Assembly: GCA_944386445.1 (NCBI GenBank)
Contig: CALXBD010000144.1
Coordinates: 1-43,712 of the forward strand
Direction of reading: 5' to 3'
Length of the DNA: 43,712 nucleotides
Origin: an uncultured Clostridia bacterium
GTDB taxonomy: Bacteria; Bacillota; Clostridia; Oscillospirales; Ruminococcaceae
Below, piece after piece: positions 24,182 to 33,825 of the stretch. Below the pieces are notes generated by a model. The model was given only the letters and a program-made list of their open reading frames with translations, ran no database searches and was not told where the DNA came from. Made by a program: the position numbers and the translations under genes. Every line of letters begins with the position of its first letter. Positions within the stretch are counted from its first letter, which is position 1.

Positions 24182-25990
24182 AACCTGTTCCCTCCTTCTG
24201 GTAGGCAGCAGCCTGTTCTTCGTTCAGCGCGGGCAGATGAATCCGTACTAAAGTACCTTCATCCGGCTCACTGAAAAATTCCAGCCCGTATTCCGGCCCG
24301 AAAAACAGTTGGATCCGCCGGTGGATGTTTCGTACACCGATTCCGGAACCTTTACTGTGTTTCAGCGGCTGGCTCTCATCCAAAAGGTGATCCAGCATTT
24401 CCCCAGGGATCCCCAGGCCGTTATCCTGTACATCAATATAAAGGTCGCCGCCCTTTCTCCACGCATGAACAGTAATTTCCCCGTCCTCATCCATTGCCGC
24501 CATGCCGTGATAAATGGCGTTTTCCAATATTGGCTGAACGATCAGCTTCAATGTATACAATCCTTCTGTATCCGGTTCAGCTGTGATCCGAATTTCAAAG
24601 CGTTCCTTATACCGGATTGCCTGTATGGTACCATAATGGCGGACATGCTCCAGCTCATCTTTCAGCGGGATCACAGTTTTCCCCCGGCTTAAGGATATGC
24701 GGAACAATTTCCCCAGGGCGTTTACCATACGGGTAGCGTCTTCATAGCGTCCGTTTTCCGTCAGCCAGATCACCGAATCCAGAGTATTATAAAGAAAATG
24801 GGGATTGATTTGGGACTGCAGTACCTCCATTTCCAGCCGGCGCTTATTTTCTTCCTGCTCGATGATATCATCCATCAGATGCCGCAGCGTCGATACCATG
24901 GACTGAATGGAATGGGCCAGATGCTGTACCTCCTCACAGCCCTCCTCTTGAAATTCCACATTTTCCTTTCCTGCTTCCATGGCCTTGACCGCCAGATTCA
25001 GCCGGCTTAATGGTCGGGAAATATGTTCAGACAGGTGGGTATTCACAAATGCCAGCAAAAATACTGTAAACAGCAACAATGCCACTCCAAACCACTGCAG
25101 CTCGTCAATATCAGCCGCAAGATTTTTGACCGGTATCACACCCACCAGTTTCCATCCGGTATAGCCTACCGTCTTTACCAAAACCAGCTGAGGGATACCG
25201 TCTATCACTTCTTTATGAATCCCATCGCTCAGGCTGGCATCTGCCACTGGACTCTCTTCTGTCAAGCCCGCATAGATCAACTGCTGATCGGGGTGATAAA
25301 TTACTTCACCGCTGCGATCAGCAATATACATGTACCCCCCCCACCGGGGATCCCTTCGTTCCGACACACTTTTTCCAGCCCTGAAAAGCTCATATCCAGA
25401 AGAAGCACGCCTCTCCTCGTTTCCCCGCCATACGTCAGCTCTACATGGCGGCTCAAGGATATAACCCATGGCCATTCCGCACCGGTTTGAAAAAGATTCT
25501 GCACATAAGGCGCGGAAAAATGCTGATTTTCAATCTGATCCAGCGCACGAATAAACCACTGCTGCTCCTGCGGACGTACGTCTGTTTTCAAATCCAAGGC
25601 CGGAGCAGCCGCAACCAGGCTCCCGCTCTCCTGAAAAATTGCAATGGAAATCAATTCATTCCTGTTTTCTTCATAGAGCAGTTCCAAACTTTCAGAAGGG
25701 GATGATTCTTCCAAATCGATGTTTTTCAATACTCGATAGCAAATGGTATCTGACAGCTGCATCATATCCCGCAAATAGGTATCCAATTCCTGATTGACCT
25801 GTTCGAGAATACGGGTGCCGGTATCCTCCTGCAGCCGCTGGGTGGTTTTGGAAAATCTCAAAACCAGCATTCCGCACAGCAAAGCCATTCCGATCACCGT
25901 TACGGCGGTAAACGAAATGGATATCATCATCTGGATTCCCATTTTGCGATACGCACGGATGATTTTTTGAAAAAAAGATCGAAAAATCAC
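24165..25990 (-). pseudogene. YesM/LytS-type sensor histidine kinase, frameshifted in a G8 run
   Basis: Two overlapping frames together make one complete kinase. The upstream frame (GTG start at 25990 to 25301) encodes a transmembrane segment (about 20-45) and most of an extracellular Cache-like sensor domain. The downstream frame (about 25342 to 24165) encodes the end of the sensor, a second membrane segment, HAMP-like linker, and the His_kinase domain with QINPHFLYN (phospho-His), ENAIYHG (N box), DNGLGIP and GSGIGVRNI. The frames are joined at eight consecutive G on the minus strand (25342-25335); adding one G (or removing two) restores a continuous protein of about 608 residues. It could be a real mutation, phase variation, ribosomal slippage or a sequencing error. 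Confidence 0.85.
25335..25342 (-). repeat. Homopolymer of eight G at the kinase frameshift
   Basis: C8 on the plus strand (G8 in the kinase mRNA), flanked by a GGT codon and TAC. The length is one short of (9) or two over (6) a run that keeps the reading frame. Confidence 0.9.
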
Positions 25991-26014
25991 GCAGCCACCC
26001 CGTTTCCTTTTTTG

Positions 26015-27601
26015 CTACCGATCTCCTGAACGGTACTTGGATGGTGACATCCCAAAATACCGCTTAAACACATAGCTGAAATAGTTGGCATCCACATATC
26101 CTGTCTGCTGCGCGATCAAATAGGTTTTTTCTTCCGTATTCCGCAGCAGCTGAGCTGCCGTCTCCATTCTGACTTTGGTGACATAGGCGGTAAAGCTCAT
26201 CCCGGTATTCTTTTTAAAGAGGGTAGAGAAGTACGCCGAAGAAAGATGCAGATGACTGCACAGTGTATCCACAGACAGCTCGCTGTCCGAGTAATTTTGC
26301 TGGATAAACTCTTTTGCCTGATCTACCAGGTTGCCGGTACTGTCGCTGCGGCGTCTGCCCAATAGTTTCCATAGATGGAGACAATGCTCACAGCACCAGT
26401 TTCCCATCTGTCCCGGGGAGCCGAAACTGGACAGCTGATTTAATTTCACGCCTTCTTCTCCGAACAGTTCCTCCGATGGGATCTGCCCATCCCGGGCAAT
26501 TTTAACCAGGCAGTTCATCCAGTCCATAAAAAACAGCTGGCACTGATTCAGCGAAGCGCTCCGAACTTTTTCAATCAGGCTGCTGACTACCTGGCGGACC
26601 TGCTCTTCCGTGCCTACCTTCAGCGCACTGGTCAGATCCTGCTCATCGTTCTCATCAAAGCTGATATATCGGCTTTTCCGCGGTTCCACATCCCGGATAT
26701 AGATGGTCCGTCCGGAGCCAAGCAGCACCCGATATTCCAACGCATCCCGGGCGCACTTTGCAGAAGCGGACAATTCCCATGGCTTTTCATATTGTTCCCC
26801 AACTCCTACTGTCAAGCGCAGGCCGGTTTCACTTTCCGTAATCCGCCGCACCCGCTCCAGCTCGTTGAGCAAGGCATAAATAGATGTCTCCTGTTCAAAA
26901 GAAAAAACCGCTGCCAGATTATCCTTATAAAGAAACATGTGCATAACACATCCAGCCAGTTCAAAATTCCGGCTGAATACATTCTGGATTGTCAGAAAAA
27001 TCAACTCATCCGGCACATCGCCGCTCTGCCCGCCGTCAATCATGGCAGCTGCCCATCTGCAGCCGCTTAACGTCAGTTCATATCGTGCTGCGCGGTCATA
27101 AACGCGTTCCGGCCGAAGGCTCCCGTCCAGCAGGCGGCTGTAAAACATCCCGCGCAGCACAGGAAGGTTTTCCTCATATTCCCGCCGCAGCCGTTCCGCA
27201 TTTCTCAGTTCCGCATGACGGCTGTCCATCTCCTCATGAAGCCGCACCAACACATTAGAAAGTTCTTCAGCGTTTACTGGTTTCAGCAGGTATTCAAATA
27301 CATTGATGCTGACTGCCTGCCGGGCATATTCAAAATCGTCAAATCCGCTAAGGATCAGCAGTTTTGCAGCCGGAAGACTCTGACGCAGCCGCCGGCCCAA
27401 TTCCAATCCGTCCATAAACGGCATCTTAATATCGGTAATCACCACATCCGGCTTCAGATGTTCGCACAGCTCCAGCGCTTCCACGCCATTCTGAGCCTCT
27501 CCCGCTAAACGATAGCCCAGATGCTCCCAATCGATTTTCCGGCTGATCCCCATCCGGATTTCTTCCTCATCGTCTACCAGCAGGACCCGATACTCCTCCA
27601 T
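26015..27601 (-). CDS. YesN-type response regulator with AraC HTH
   Basis: 528 residues. The receiver domain (about 1-120) has the acidic pair near 10-12, phosphoacceptor D57 (ITDIKMP) and K107 (LLKPV), all intact. A middle region (about 130-420) is typical of YesN proteins. The C-terminal AraC-type helix-turn-helix pair (about 428-526) includes YFSTLFKKNTGMSFTAYV and the ANYFSYVFKRYFGMSPSKYR segment. The ATG at 27601 has AAAGGGGG upstream. It lies 24 nt upstream of the kinase gene, so regulator and kinase form a pair; the likely target is a nearby sugar transporter such as mgl. Confidence 0.93.
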   Translation of the reverse strand: MEEYRVLLVDDEEEIRMGISRKIDWEHLGYRLAGEAQNGVEALELCEHLKPDVVITDIKMPFMDGLELGRRLRQSLPAAKLLILSGFDDFEYARQAVSINVFEYLLKPVNAEELSNVLVRLHEEMDSRHAELRNAERLRREYEENLPVLRGMFYSRLLDGSLRPERVYDRAARYELTLSGCRWAAAMIDGGQSGDVPDELIFLTIQNVFSRNFELAGCVMHMFLYKDNLAAVFSFEQETSIYALLNELERVRRITESETGLRLTVGVGEQYEKPWELSASAKCARDALEYRVLLGSGRTIYIRDVEPRKSRYISFDENDEQDLTSALKVGTEEQVRQVVSSLIEKVRSASLNQCQLFFMDWMNCLVKIARDGQIPSEELFGEEGVKLNQLSSFGSPGQMGNWCCEHCLHLWKLLGRRRSDSTGNLVDQAKEFIQQNYSDSELSVDTLCSHLHLSSAYFSTLFKKNTGMSFTAYVTKVRMETAAQLLRNTEEKTYLIAQQTGYVDANYFSYVFKRYFGMSPSKYRSGDR

Positions 27602-27621
27602 CTTCCAGCCCCCTTTGGCTC

Positions 27622-27630
27622 AGTATACCA
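27622..27630 (-). promoter_or_regulatory. Extended -10 promoter for the response regulator
   Basis: TGGTATACT on the minus strand (27630-27622), 21 nt before the start codon, just past the mglC terminator. Confidence 0.45.
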
Positions 27631-27641
27631 TATTTCCCCAA

Positions 27642-27689
27642 TAAAAGGAAGCAGGTATCCTCCGCTTTCCAGCGAACAGACACCTGCTT
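27642..27689 (-). terminator. Terminator after mglC
   Basis: AAGCAGGT/ACCTGCTT stem (27649-27656 with 27682-27689) with an inner CGCT/AGCG pairing; on the minus strand it is followed by CCTTTTATT. Confidence 0.7.
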
Positions 27690-27707
27690 GTCGCAATGTC
27701 GAAGGAA

Positions 27708-28796
27708 TTATCTCTTTACCAGGTATTTCCGCATATCCAATGCGCAGGCGAACAGGATAATGCCGCCTTTGATGAGATACTGAAGGTCCTGGTCGATACT
27801 TACCATGTTCAGGCCGATGAAGATCAGCCGGAGCATGAGGACACCAATGATGATGCCTCGGATCTTTCCGATACCTCCGACAAAGGAGACGCCGCCGATA
27901 ACGCAGGCCGCGATGGCATCCAATTCATAGTTAAGACCGGTGTTGGCGTTATTGGAGGCAACGCGAGCGCCTTCGATAAAGCCTGTAAATGCGTACATGG
28001 CACCGGCCAGGGCAAAAACCATGATCGTCGTCATCAGGACGTTTACTCCGGAAACTCTGGCAGCTTCCTCGTTGGAACCCAAAGCAAACATATTCTTGCC
28101 GAAGGTCGTTTTGTTCCAGATAAACCACATAACGGCTGCCAAAATCAAAGCTATCCAGACATAGTTTGGAATAGCAGTACCGGCGATGGTCAGGAAAGAA
28201 CCTTTAACGAAATTGCTGTAAGATGCATCCAGGCTGGAGATTGCCATGCCGTTGTTATTGCCCTGTTTGATGTAAAGCAGAAGCAGAGTATAAACAATCA
28301 GCTGGGTGCCCAGGGTTACAATAAAGGGATGCAGTTTGAATTTGGCAACGAAGAATCCGTTAAAAGCGCCAAATGCAGCACCGATAATGACTACCAGCAA
28401 GATAACCACCGGGATGGGGACTACCCCAATTTGGGGCCACATCTTAGTAGAGCTGCCCACAGCCTGCAGCAGTGAGGCAGAGACACAGGCGGTTAAGCCG
28501 ACGATTCGTCCGGCAGACAGGTCGGTACCGGTCAGGACGATACAGCCTGCAACTCCCAAAGCCACCGGCAGGTAAGCTGCGGTCTGGGAGATAATATTAA
28601 TAATAGAAGTGGGACGAATAAAATTGGGGTTTTTGATCGCAATGATAATAATGGCAATGAGCATCAAAATAAACAGCGCGTTATTCAAAAGCCCATTCCC
28701 GATCCGTTTCAAAGTCGTTTTCCGGTTTTCCGGTTTCCACGCATTCTTAAAGCTGTTCCGGAACCCGTTCAGACGGGCAGTTATGGCATTACTCAC
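27708..28796 (-). CDS. mglC: Galactose-type ABC transporter permease MglC
   Basis: 362 residues with about 8-10 hydrophobic segments, matching the RbsC/MglC permease family of sugar importers. Characteristic pieces are PTSIINIISQTAAYLPVALG, TGTDLSAGRIVGLT near residues 85-98, GAFNGFFVAKFKLHPFIVTLGT and AACVIGGVSFVGGIGKIRG near 290. The start is GTG (28796-28794), with AAGGAGG at 8 nt. It follows the truncated mglA by 12 nt. With mglA broken and mglB absent nearby, the permease would need an ATPase and binding protein from elsewhere in the genome. Confidence 0.9.
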   Translation of the reverse strand: MSNAITARLNGFRNSFKNAWKPENRKTTLKRIGNGLLNNALFILMLIAIIIIAIKNPNFIRPTSIINIISQTAAYLPVALGVAGCIVLTGTDLSAGRIVGLTACVSASLLQAVGSSTKMWPQIGVVPIPVVILLVVIIGAAFGAFNGFFVAKFKLHPFIVTLGTQLIVYTLLLLYIKQGNNNGMAISSLDASYSNFVKGSFLTIAGTAIPNYVWIALILAAVMWFIWNKTTFGKNMFALGSNEEAARVSGVNVLMTTIMVFALAGAMYAFTGFIEGARVASNNANTGLNYELDAIAACVIGGVSFVGGIGKIRGIIIGVLMLRLIFIGLNMVSIDQDLQYLIKGGIILFACALDMRKYLVKR

Positions 28797-28808
28797 GGAA
28801 ATTCCTCC

Positions 28809-29648
28809 TTACACGTATTTGGCTGCCAGCATGAGGATCTCCTCCTGGCTGGTATTGGCGGCATCCACTTCTCCAGCAATCCGCCCGCCCGACATGACCA
28901 GAATCCGGTCACAGATTCCCAGCAGCTCCGGCATCTCGGAAGAAACCACAATAACGCCCTTGCCCTGGTTTGCCAGGTCGATGATCAACTGATAAATTTC
29001 ATATTTTGCACCAACGTCAATTCCCCGGGTCGGCTCGTCCAGCAAAAGCACCTCCGGTTTTGTGAGAAGCCAGCGCCCGATAATAACCTTCTGCTGGTTG
29101 CCGCCGGACAGAGAACGGATCTGTGTTTTCCGGCTGGGGGTCTTGATGTGCATAGACTGAATCGCCCAATCGGTTTTTTCGTGCATCATCTTATTGCTGA
29201 GGCAGAGTCCGCCTTTCAGGTAATCCTTCAGGCTGGATATCACGGTGTTATCCTCGATGCTGCGAATGGCAAAGATACCTGTGGCCCGCCGTTCCTCTGT
29301 CAGAAGGGCAAAGCCGTTTTTGATGGATTCCCGGGGACTTTTATTGCGGATCTGCTTTCCGTGAAGGGTAATGGTTCCGCCCTCCCGGGTCATGGAACCA
29401 AAGAGATTTTCCAGCACCTCTGTTCGCCCGGAGCCGTCCAGGCCGGCAATACCCAAAATTTCTCCCTTCCGCAGCTGGAAGGTGGCATCTTTCAGACGGG
29501 TGTATTTTCCCTTCATATGTTGGACATCCAGAATCGTCTCGCCAGGTTTGTTGGTCTTGGGCGGGAAACGGTTTGTCAGTTCCCGTCCTACCATCAGCCG
29601 GATGATTTCATCCATCGTCAGGGTGTTGGCGGGACGAGTGGCTACCCA
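28809..29648 (-). pseudogene. mglA: mglA (sugar ABC transporter ATPase), 5' half missing
   Basis: Full-length MglA has about 500 residues in two fused ATPase domains; only about 280 remain. The preserved part starts at WVATRPANTLTMDEIIRLMVGREL (the linker after domain 1), then carries domain 2 with a degenerate Walker A (GLDGSGRTE), signature LSGGNQQK and Walker B VLLLDEPTRGIDVGAKYE. At about 29646-29650 the homology stops and a plus-strand recombinase relic begins. A TTG at 29672 could in theory start a short product, but it has no ribosome binding site and would lie in foreign sequence. The ATPase is almost certainly non-functional unless the missing half is supplied in trans. Confidence 0.9.
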
Positions 29649-30831
29649 CGCCGGGGAACACCTCTGCTCCAATCCGCCCTATGGGTATCAGAAAGACCCG
29701 GCGGACAAAAAGAAGTGGATCGTGGACGAGGAAGCCGCCGAGATCGTCAAACGGAATTTCAACCTCTGCAATGCGGGGAAAGGCCCCATGCAGATTGCCA
29801 AACTGTTGACTGCCGAACGTGTCCTGACCGTCAAGGCTCACTACGCCCAGCGGGACGGAAAACTACTGCGGGAGAACCCGTACAAGTGGAGCCCCAAGAC
29901 TGTTGCGGGAATTTTGGAGCGGCCAGAGTACACCGGCTGCACGGTGAACTTCAAGACCTATTCCAAGTCCCACAAGCTGAAAAAGCGGTTGCATAACGCC
30001 CCGGAGAACCAGCGGATTTTCCCCAATACCCAGCCCGCCATTATCGATGAACAAGTCTTTGCACGAGTGCAGGAGTTGCGGGAAAACAAGCGCCGCCCGG
30101 CCAAGCAAGCCGAACGGCAAGGGCTGTTTTCTGGCCTGCTGTACTGCGCCGATTGTGGAAGCAAACTGCATTTCGCCACAGGCAAAAACATGACACCGCA
30201 GCAAGACTGCTATCGTGTTCCCGGTATAAGAGCAATACGGGCGACTGTACCATGCACTTCATCCGGAAAGAAACGCTGAAACGGTTCGTATTGCAGCGGA
30301 TTTTCGATGTGACGGCGCTGTTCTTTGACGATGCCATGGCATTTGAGGAAGCGGCGAGAAAGCAACGGTTCCAAGAAGCCGAAAAAGACACCAAGAAGCG
30401 TAAGCGTGAAATCGCCCAGGCGGAAAAGCGCATTGCCGAACTTGACCGGATTTTCAAACGTATCTATGAGGATGACATCAGCGGGACGATCAGCCATGAA
30501 CGGTTCTTGAAACTTTCTGCCGACTATGAGGCGGAGCAAAAAAAAACTGACGGAGCGGGTCAAGACATGGCGGGAAGCGGTAGAAAGCTTTGAACAGGAT
30601 CAAGCCGATTTCGCCAGCTTTGCAGCCATTGTGCGGAAGTATGTGGGCATCCGGGAACTGACGCCCACCATCGTCAATGAGTTTGTGAAGAAGATCATCG
30701 TCCATGCGCCAGATAAGTCCAGCGGCCACCGCAGGCAGAAGATTGAACTGGTCTGGAACTTCATCGGAGAAGTCAACCTGCCGGGCGACGATCAGACTGT
30801 GGAACGGCAAAGAAAAGGCAGGACAGCATGA
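29649..30831 (+). pseudogene. Large serine recombinase relic (Recombinase/zinc-ribbon part)
   Basis: The translation matches the C-terminal two thirds of a large serine recombinase: the Recombinase domain (NPPYGYQKDP, KWIVDEEAAEIVKR, GILERPEYTG), the zinc ribbon (LYCADCGSKLHF) and a DUF4368-like coiled-coil tail. The N-terminal resolvase catalytic domain with its Ser nucleophile is missing. Two further breaks are visible: one base lost near 30214 (CYR then out of frame; the expected Cys-Ser-Arg-Tyr follows in the next frame) and one extra A in the A9 run at 30538-30546. The tail then reads through to a stop at 30829-30831. It is a dead remnant of a mobile element lying against the mglA break. 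Confidence 0.85.
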
Positions 30832-30937
30832 CCTTTCGGCCATGCCGCCCTGCGACAATTAAATTACTTCCTTATGGGGGCGCACCTTTAGCTGCACCGC
30901 CTTCACAAATCGACGCTAATTGAAATACAATCCGTCT

Positions 30938-31963
30938 TCAGCTATGTCGACGCTCTTGTTCAGAACAAATCCCGGAAAGGATATGAAACAGGTTTTCGCC
31001 CATCACTACATGGCCAAAATCCGTAGGATGAATAAGATCCGCACCCAAGCAAGCCAGGTTATCTAAGATCTGTGTTCCTTCCACTAAATGGAGATTGGAA
31101 TAAGGCAGAGTGTCTGCCAATTCCCGAAGGATCCGACAGTAGCCGTCTTCCCGCTCCTTTAACAGGGTAGGGCTGGGACAAAGGGGTTCAATGTTGGGAA
31201 AAATAGTCGTCATGACTACCGGCTTATCCGGATGAGAAACACAAACTTCTTCAATCAAAAATTTTGCCCGATGGCCAAATTCCTCTTCCGAAAAAAAGCC
31301 CCGCATATTAACGCCCAGTTCCAGAAAAGCCATATCCCAATTTACATCTTTTGATATAAATTTTGCCATTTCCGGCTCACAGTAGCAAGCGCCGGACAAG
31401 CCGAAATTATACACATCCCACCCCAACCGCATCGCTGCATATTGAACATAAGACAAGCTGTTGTTCTGGGCATAACATCCTTGGGTGATGGAGGATCCAT
31501 ACGCCATTAAGGTTTTTTCAGGACGTTCTTCCTTTTTAGGCGGACGAATACTGCTTCCATAACTTTCTACATGGCGTATGGCAAACTGCATCGGAGGAAG
31601 CTGAATACGCCAGACATTTCGTTTCCATACCGGTTCATCCCCGAAATTTAAGGAGTCCCACGCTTCAGGGAGTTCCAGATGCAGCGTTAGGGTTCGTCCA
31701 CCTTCAGCATAAGCAGACGCATATTGATGGGGGCCTCGAAAGACTTGGATCCATCCGCTGCCATACAGACATTCCAGAACTATTTCTGTACACCATCCAT
31801 CTGTACAAAAACGGATCTCCACTCCGGCGCAGTTCTCCGCTCGGAAATTCCGCCGCTTCTCCAAGGCGAGCCGCACTTTTTCCGGAAACCTCTGCAAAAT
31901 TGCGCCGCAGCCGGTCTCCTGGACATCCCAGACATTATGCAGCTCCAATCCGCGATAAATCAC
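30938..31963 (-). CDS. SGNH/GDSL-type hydrolase
   Basis: 341 residues. An N-terminal beta domain (about 1-150) precedes an SGNH esterase domain: block I YGSSITQG (about 155-162, GSS in place of GDS), the block II Gly (GLSGA), block III-like LGVNMRG with its Asn, and block V DLIHPTDFGH with the Asp-x-x-His pair. These enzymes deacylate sugars or other esters. There is no signal peptide. The start is GTG at 31963, overlapping the TGA of the upstream isomerase gene and preceded by AAGGAG at 8 nt. It is last in the ABC-transporter operon and probably processes the imported sugar derivative. Confidence 0.85.
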   Translation of the reverse strand: MIYRGLELHNVWDVQETGCGAILQRFPEKVRLALEKRRNFRAENCAGVEIRFCTDGWCTEIVLECLYGSGWIQVFRGPHQYASAYAEGGRTLTLHLELPEAWDSLNFGDEPVWKRNVWRIQLPPMQFAIRHVESYGSSIRPPKKEERPEKTLMAYGSSITQGCYAQNNSLSYVQYAAMRLGWDVYNFGLSGACYCEPEMAKFISKDVNWDMAFLELGVNMRGFFSEEEFGHRAKFLIEEVCVSHPDKPVVMTTIFPNIEPLCPSPTLLKEREDGYCRILRELADTLPYSNLHLVEGTQILDNLACLGADLIHPTDFGHVVMGENLFHILSGICSEQERRHS

Positions 31964-32790
31964 CGGCAAATCTCCTTCCAAATCTGATTCATAAAGGACA
32001 CGTATGCAGGAAATGCCTCTTCAGGGTCAGGAATATCCGGATGCCAGCGCTTTTCCCACTCAAAGGAGTAGAAGCCAGGATACCCGTCACCTGCCAACTC
32101 CGCGATGATCTCCGGAACATTGATCTGCCCATCTCCCAGCTTTTCAATCTTCAGTTCTCCGTTTTCTATCCGGCAGTCCTTGACATGGACATGACGGATA
32201 TACGGTCGGATGAGATGGTAAAATTCGCGATAATCCCGACCATAAGCGCGGAAACTATGTTCTATGTCCCAGATCAGCCCAAAAGACGGATGGCCTGCCA
32301 TTTGGGGCAGCAGCTTGGAATATACCTCGATCGTGTTGAAATCTCCGTGAACTTCCAGAAGCACCTGAACAAACCCGGCGGCTTCCGCTTCGCTGCACAG
32401 GCTGCTAAGTCCTTCCGCTGCCTGCCGAATGATCTCATCTCTGTCGCCGGCGGCAAGGCTATCACCAAAAACGCGGATGGCGCCGATTTTCATATCCCGG
32501 CACAGTGCCAAGGCCGTCCGCCCTTCCGCAAGAGACGCTTCTAAAGCTCCTGCATCGTGAAAGCAGCAGGAGGTATTAAGCCCGCAGATCCGAACGCCAT
32601 AACGTTTTAGCAGTTCCCTGGTTTGCCGGCGGTTTTCCGGCAGAAAACAGGGGAGTTTCTCCGCACGCAGTTCTTGGCCGATCCCCCGTACTTCAATGGC
32701 AGAAAAGCCCATTTCTGCTGCGTTTTTCACGATGGTTTCAAAATCCCAGGCTGGACAGCCCAAGGTGGAAAATGCAAGATTTTTCATCAT
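31960..32790 (-). CDS. Sugar phosphate isomerase/epimerase family (TIM barrel)
   Basis: 276 residues of the xylose-isomerase-like TIM-barrel (AP endonuclease 2) superfamily. Metal ligands appear as E in LLEVHGDFN (about 148), D/H in IWDIEHSF (about 176-179), H in HVHVKDC (about 202) and E in SFEWEKRW near the C-terminus. Such proteins isomerise or epimerise keto-sugars or inosose-type compounds. The ATG at 32790 has AAGGAG at 7 nt, and the stop overlaps the SGNH start. The context (dehydrogenase, importer, hydrolase) suggests one catabolic pathway for an imported sugar or polyol derivative. Confidence 0.9.
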   Translation of the reverse strand: MMKNLAFSTLGCPAWDFETIVKNAAEMGFSAIEVRGIGQELRAEKLPCFLPENRRQTRELLKRYGVRICGLNTSCCFHDAGALEASLAEGRTALALCRDMKIGAIRVFGDSLAAGDRDEIIRQAAEGLSSLCSEAEAAGFVQVLLEVHGDFNTIEVYSKLLPQMAGHPSFGLIWDIEHSFRAYGRDYREFYHLIRPYIRHVHVKDCRIENGELKIEKLGDGQINVPEIIAELAGDGYPGFYSFEWEKRWHPDIPDPEEAFPAYVSFMNQIWKEICR

Positions 32791-32801
32791 CAGATCACTC
32801 C

Positions 32802-33803
32802 TTACCCCTTTGCCGTCATAAATTTTACTGCAGCCGGGGCAACTTCATAAACCAACGGTTCCCCGTCCCTCAGCCGGCGAATTTCCTCCGCCACAGTTTC
32901 CCCGCAGAAAGCATAGCGATCTCCGGTTGGACCGCCCATATGTGGGATCAGGATTACGTTTGGCAGCTTCCGTAGCGGAGAATTCTCCGGCAGAGGTTCT
33001 GTTTCAAAAACGTCCAACACCGCATGAAAACGTCCCGTCCGCAGTTCGTCGATCAGCGCATTCTCATCGATAAGCCCGCCCCGGGCCGTATTCACCAGCA
33101 ATGCGCCGGACTTTAGCTTTGAAAGCAGTTCCCGGTTGACAATGCCCCGGGTTTTGTCGGTCAGCGCGTTATGAAGGGACACGATACTGCATTGGGAGAA
33201 GATTTCTTCCATACCGGCCTTCCTAACCCCCAGCTTGGCGCACTCCTCTTCTGTGGTGTGGGATGAATAGAGGAGTATTTCCGTATCGAAAAGTTTGAGC
33301 ATCGGAATCAGCCACCGGGTAATTGCACCGTATCCCGTCAAGCCGACCTTTCTGCCGAACACCCCCCCATTATCAAAATGATTCGTCCTCCACCCTCCGC
33401 CTTTGAGACATCTGTCCCAATACGGGATCTGCCGCAGTCCCGACAAAATATAAGCCAACGTCCCTTCGGCCACAGACTGGGCGTAAATTTCATTGCAGCA
33501 GGTAACACGGACGCCTTTTTCCATAACTTCCGGCGTTAAGTAAGGTGCCACTGTCCCACCGGTATGAGCGATCAGCTTTAACGGGCTGCCTTCCAGCATT
33601 TCCCCGGTAATTTTGGGACATCCCCAACCGGTGATCACCACGTCTGCCTCTTTTAAAACAGCACGCAGTTCCTCATTGCTGTACTGTCTGGAGCCTGTAT
33701 TGATGATTACCAGCTCCCCCAGCTGTTCCAGCCGCCGGAGGTTCTCTTCCGGCAGGAACTGCGCCCGGATATCGTCGTCCGGCATTAATACCCATATTTT
33801 CAT
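32802..33803 (-). CDS. D-2-hydroxyacid dehydrogenase family protein
   Basis: 333 residues. The catalytic triad of the family is visible: Arg in NTARGGLID (about 234), Glu in DVFETEPL (about 263) and His in LIPHMGG (about 283). The nucleotide-binding loop reads GLTGYGAITR rather than the ideal GxGxxG but in the correct place (about 147-156). Members reduce 2-keto acids to D-2-hydroxyacids with NAD(P)H. I chose the ATG at 33803; an upstream in-frame extension overlaps the hairpin. The ribosome binding site (GGGAGG...AAGG) lies just after an intrinsic terminator, so expression depends on read-through. Confidence 0.9.
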   Translation of the reverse strand: MKIWVLMPDDDIRAQFLPEENLRRLEQLGELVIINTGSRQYSNEELRAVLKEADVVITGWGCPKITGEMLEGSPLKLIAHTGGTVAPYLTPEVMEKGVRVTCCNEIYAQSVAEGTLAYILSGLRQIPYWDRCLKGGGWRTNHFDNGGVFGRKVGLTGYGAITRWLIPMLKLFDTEILLYSSHTTEEECAKLGVRKAGMEEIFSQCSIVSLHNALTDKTRGIVNRELLSKLKSGALLVNTARGGLIDENALIDELRTGRFHAVLDVFETEPLPENSPLRKLPNVILIPHMGGPTGDRYAFCGETVAEEIRRLRDGEPLVYEVAPAAVKFMTAKG

Positions 33804-33825
33804 TTTCCTTTTCCTTCCTCCCATA

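Noticed and set aside
29148-29996. Plus-strand long frames across the mglA/recombinase junction
   Set aside because: Their left parts are antisense to mglA; only the part from about 29649 in one frame resembles recombinase.
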